A stretch of DNA of 24,013 bases from Rhizophagus sp. LPA8_4_AMF (lineage: Eukaryota; Glomeromycota; Glomeromycetes; Glomerales; Glomeraceae): assembly GCA_021464525.1 (NCBI GenBank), contig JADRCO010000974.1:1-24013 (forward strand). The letters run 5' to 3'. Of this stretch, positions 20,201 to 24,013 are shown piece by piece; position 1 is the stretch's first letter; every line of letters starts with the position of its first letter. Made by a program: the position numbers and the translations under genes. Under the pieces are notes generated by a model. It did not search any database. It worked only from the letters and a program-made list of their open reading frames with translations, and was not told the DNA's origin.

Positions 20201-22941
20201 AACTTTGTCCTTTTTCAGCTGCTATTTGATATATTTCAAATGCTCTCATTTTATCCATTTCGGTTCCAATTCCTTTATCATAACAATATCCAAGTTGAAA
20301 TAGTGCATCTGTATATCCTTGCTCAGCTGCTATTTTATATAATTCAAATGCTTTGATTTTATTAATTTCAGTTCCAAACCCTTTATCATAACAAAATCCA
20401 AGTTGATATTGAGCATTTAAATATTCTTGACTAGCTGATCTTTGATATAATATAAAAGATTTTCTATTATTTTTTTCAACACCTTTGCCATCTCTATAAC
20501 AATTACCTAAATCATATTGTGCAACTTTATTTCCACTTTCTGCAGCTTTTTGAAAATAATAAAATGCTTTTTCATAATTTTGTTTTGTTCCAAACCCATT
20601 ATAATTATTAATTCCAATTCGTCTTAATCCCTCAAAGTATATTATTTTATGAATTTTAATTTCTATGTTTTTATTTTTTTTGACACTAATTTTCTTATTA
20701 TAAATTTTTTTAATAATATTTTTTGCTATAATATTTCCATTATCTGTTGCTTTTTCATACCAACATTTGGCTTGTATTTTATCTACTTTTGTTCCAATTC
20801 CATAATAATAACAATCACCAAGTTGCAATTGGGCATCAGAAAATTCTTGTTTTGCTAATGTTTCATAATAATTAAATGCTTTACTTTCATCTTTATCAAC
20901 TCCTTTTCCTAATCTATAGCAATTAGCGAGAGTAAGTTTTGCAGTAGCATTTCCATTATCGGCTGCTCTATTATACCAATAAACAGATTCTTTTTCATTT
21001 TGTACAGTTCCAATACCAAATTCATAGCAATTTCCTAAATAAAATTGTCCAATAACACTTCCATTTTTCACGGATTTTTGATACCAATAAAATGCCAAAT
21101 TTATATTACAGGCAATTCCATATCCATCATAATGACATTTAGCAAGATATACTTGTGCAATTGTATAATTATCCTCTGCTGCTATTGAAAACAATTCAAG
21201 TGCTTTATTGACATCTTCTACACCAATATTATAATAATAAAATAATCCAAGAAACCAAATATATTGTGTTTCATCTTGATTTTCTGACAACCATTTTATA
21301 AGTTGATCAGTAGTTTGATTTGTTTGTAATATTTGTTTACTTATCAATTGCTGAGCTTGATCAAAAGTTATACCATTATCATGTTTTTTAATAATGAATG
21401 CAATTAGCTTATCAACATCAAGAAAATTAATTAGACTTATCGATGATCCTGTTACTTGTGATGCATTTGCATTTGATGGACTTCTATATTTTTGATTCGA
21501 AGCCATTCTATTTTGATATTCTTTAATAATGTTTGATTCATCTTTTGATATCATTATTTCATTAATTGAACTTCTGGATATTTTGTTTGAAATAGATGAT
21601 ATATTGTATTTTATAATATTTAGTTCATCATATGACATTAATTCATTATTTAAATCCATGATTTCTTTGTTTGATTCTGAACTTATTTCATCTTCGTTCA
21701 TTGAATAAGTTTCTTTTTTTTCATTAGTATGATCAGTGATTGTATCAATTTCTATAATTGTTTTAAGGGTTGAAAAAACTTCCTGTATATTTGGACGTTT
21801 ATTTGGTTCATCTCTCCAACATTCTGATCAATTCAGATAAAAAAAAAAATATAAATAAATTCAATATATATATAAAAAAAATATCGATTAATAGAATTTA
21901 ATTAACTTTTACCTCTATATAGGTAACTATATTCTACAGGAGTTCCGTCAATAATTTTTTCTCTTTTACCATTTAATATTGACAACATTAAACTTGCGCT
22001 ATAATCAACTTCATGGAAAGGTTTATATCCACTTGAAATTTGCCATAATAAAACTCCAACGCTATATACATCAGATTTTTTATTTAATTTATATTTTTCT
22101 TTATCATCAAAGCTTTTCGGATCGACATAAGGTATTACGCCAAGAACTTTTAATGTATTACTTGATGCTTCAATAATTTTTTTTGATAAACCAAAGTCTG
22201 CTAATTTAATATTTTTCTGATTTATAAGTATATTGTCGCCGTGCTATATTACATAAAAAAAATCGAATTAAAATCTATTACTGTAAATCAATTAAAATAA
22301 AAATATATATAATACTTATATTACCAAATCACGATGAATAATATCTTCTCCATGTAAAAATTCTATAGCACTAGCCAGCTGCAACGCTAGGTGATATTTG
22401 TCACTCCAATCAAGTTCATTAAAATTCTCGGTCAAATACGTATTTAATGTGCCGTTATTAGCATATTCCAATACAAAGGAGCAAATTTGGATTGTATCTA
22501 AATAAACAAAAATTTTAATAATTAGAAAGAAGTTTTTATTACGTTATATACAAATATTTAATATTTACCGAATTTTACGTTTGTGATTCCGTATAACCGT
22601 ATAATATTTTCATGATAATCAACACTTCGATGTAGTTTTAACTATATAAAATTAATTAAATGTATTTAATCAAAGCTTTTTAAAATAATTAAATTATATA
22701 CCTCTTTTAAAACTTCTTTAAAAGTTTGTTTATCATTGACGTTAACAAAAGACTTCAAAGCGAAAAAATGATTGGAGTTTTTCCAATTAACACGATAAAC
22801 ATTTCCGTACGAACCACTTCCAATAAATTGAATATTTTTGAAGTCTGAATATTCATATAAGTTGATGTTTTCATTGGTAATTGATCTCTTTAACCAATCA
22901 ATGTAATAATTTGAATCTTTTGTATTAGTAACTTTTGACAT
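17202..22941 (-). CDS. TKL-type protein kinase fused to Sel1 repeats and a C-terminal domain (five exons)
   Basis: Exons 22941-22702, 22641-22569, 22497-22325, 22243-21913 and 21823-17202 join in frame across GT...AG introns of 60, 71, 81 and 89 bp, giving about 1812 residues. The kinase (about 35-300) has all key residues: Gly-loop [12 protein letters not shown], Lys63 (FALK), helix-C Glu80, HRDLHGDN with Asp161 and Asn166, DFG Asp178, PYVDPK in place of the APE box, [12 protein letters not shown] with Asp220, and [10 protein letters not shown] with Arg282. It should phosphorylate Ser, Thr or Tyr; the substrate is unknown. A polar linker (about 300-455) follows, then about 16-18 divergent Sel1 repeats (about 460-1070), one with a lysine-rich insertion near 660-680. 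The C-terminal domain (about 1110-1812) is shared with the gene at 3305-8785 and has Y-G-H...G motifs at Tyr1201 and Tyr1479. No signal peptide or membrane segment is apparent, so a cytosolic location is inferred. Kinase-Sel1 fusions are, as I recall, abundant in Rhizophagus. The internal ATG at 21701 would drop the kinase but is not needed. Confidence 0.9.
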
Positions 22942-22970
22942 TTTTTTTATTTTTATTTTTACTTTTTTTG

Positions 22971-22994
22971 TTTTTTTTTTAGGAAAAAAAAAAA
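22971..22994 (-). promoter_or_regulatory. T-run/A-run tract upstream of the kinase gene
   Basis: In the gene's direction it reads eleven T, CCT, ten or more A. It ends about 30 bp before the ATG at 22941, in the same place and style as the tract before the 8785-3305 gene. Likely a promoter or leader element, by position only. Confidence 0.4.
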
Positions 22995-23791
22995 TAAAAA
23001 ATAAACAAGTATTCCAATGATTGCGAAATCGACTTGTAGATCATTCTTATTCCGTCCTTTGATTGTTCATATGATCATCTGAATATTTATGCACATGCAA
23101 CATACATATACGGTAAGTAGTACAGCTTTTGTCCGACAACTAAAAAGTACAACAAATCAAGAAAATTTTGTGAATTTTAAAATAAATAAAAAATTTTTTT
23201 TAAAAAAAGGTTCTTGCAAAAAGGGCATTAATAATAATGGAAGATTTTGAAATTGGTGTTGTTGTTAAAGAAAACCTGAATTTAAACAAAGATGAAGAAG
23301 GTAAAGTAAATTAGGGATCATTAATTGGAAAATTTTGATTGAAGAAAATTGGCAATATGCAGAAATTGATCAGTTAGGCTACTTCAGTTATTTTAAATAT
23401 ATATACAGTATATAAATAAAAAATAATCTAAAAAAATATTACTTCATGATTAAGCAACATTGATTTGTTTATCAGAGCTACGATTAGAGGCCATATTTCG
23501 AAACCTGGCTCGGACTTGGAAATGTAAATCTCATATCATCTCTGACTGTTAAAAATGTGAAATCTTGACCTAGTCTTATAAAATTATCATCTGCGATATT
23601 GATCTTTAACGCAAAGTTTACATTATAAATATAATAAATTATAAAAATTTTAATTATAAGAAATATTAAATTAATTCTCTAAAACGGTGTATTAAATAAT
23701 AAATTTTAATGATTATACTTAATGATTAAACTCTTTAGGAAATGTTACTAATAAAATTAAAACTCTGATACTACAAAAATAAGATCCGGAT
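22995..23791. other. Upstream region of the kinase gene
   Basis: It should hold the promoter of the kinase gene; no distinctive motif is seen. A short coding-like relic lies at 23237-23415. The rest is AT-rich and empty as far as I can tell. Confidence 0.45.
23237..23415 (+). pseudogene. Small ORF or gene relic, unknown family
   Basis: ATG at 23237 opens 25 codons (MEDFEIGVVVKENLNLNKDE…). Just after, in another frame, comes IINWKILIEENWQYAEIDQL and a few more residues to a stop at 23413. A donor-like G|GTAAAG sits at the join, but the gap is far too short for an intron. It looks like a degraded gene start. No family is recognised. Confidence 0.28.
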
Positions 23792-24013
23792 TAGGGATGG
23801 CAACGGTCACGGTCATTAACCGGTTATGACCGGTCATGACCGTGACCGATACCGGTCGGTCAAAGGCTTCTGACCGACCGTTGACCGACGGTTTGACCGA
23901 CCGCTTGACCGACCGGTTTGACCGATCCTTTAACCAACCATTTAGTTTCGGTAATCGTCAATACCGAGGTTTTTGACGTTTTCGCAACTTTTTTATTAAA
24001 AAAAAGTGCGAAA
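23792..24013. mobile_element. End of a probable hAT-type DNA transposon, cut by the window edge
   Basis: The sequence changes abruptly from AT-rich to GC-rich at TAGGGATGGCAACGG (23792), which fits the (C/T)AGxGxTGGCAA consensus of hAT transposon ends. About 140 bp of subterminal repeats follow: many copies of GACCGACCG and CCGGTC words, with a perfect 13-bp inverted repeat CGGTCACGGTCAT (23804-23816) / ATGACCGTGACCG (23836-23848). The 8 bp before it, near 23783-23790 (GATCCGGA), would be the target duplication if the other end matches. That end and any transposase lie outside the window. Confidence 0.6.

Noticed and set aside
22666-22941. A separate 91-residue truncated kinase gene
   Set aside because: The frame merely reads into the first intron. 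Splicing at 22701/22642 continues the kinase with its helix-C and N-lobe sequence ([18 protein letters not shown]).

Overview
The window looks like nuclear DNA of a filamentous fungus, most likely an arbuscular mycorrhizal fungus of the Rhizophagus type. Three things point that way. The DNA is very AT-rich, with long A and T runs. It has short GT...AG introns of 60-89 bp. It also carries a tyrosine-kinase-like (TKL) protein kinase joined to Sel1 repeats, a combination I recall as greatly expanded in Glomeromycotina. The species is inferred, not proven.

Three substantial genes all lie on the minus strand. From right to left: (i) 22941-17202, a five-exon gene for a protein of about 1812 residues, consisting of an apparently active TKL kinase (1-300), about 16-18 divergent Sel1 repeats (about 460-1070) and a large uncharacterised C-terminal domain (about 1110-1812); (ii) 14239-12239, a gene of about 666 residues without kinase or Sel1 repeats that carries a shorter version of the same kind of domain; (iii) 8785-3305, a single-exon gene of 1826 residues with about 28 Sel1 repeats, built from thirteen near-identical 216-bp two-repeat units, followed by the same C-terminal domain as (i) and lacking a kinase. 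The cluster thus shows one domain family in three settings: kinase-Sel1-domain, Sel1-domain, and domain alone. The shared domain has one or two copies of a Y-G-H...G-(G) motif faintly like the MACPF signature; that link is a hypothesis.

The intergenic DNA is mostly repeat-derived. It holds a 356-bp element with inverted ends (1279-1634); two copies of one small element family (9721-9940, 15008-15205); a 185-bp foldback element inserted in a relic gene (10625-10809); clusters of short palindromes (11626-11704 and 15590-15830); and, at the right edge, the end of what looks like a hAT-type DNA transposon (from 23792). Several short protein-like relics of unknown family lie between them. I saw no tRNA, rRNA or CRISPR array.

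A working idea for the locus: the kinase is the signalling head, the Sel1 solenoid a protein-binding scaffold, and the C-terminal domain a shared output or recognition module, with genes (ii) and (iii) as headless relatives. Nothing in the sequence proves a pathway.
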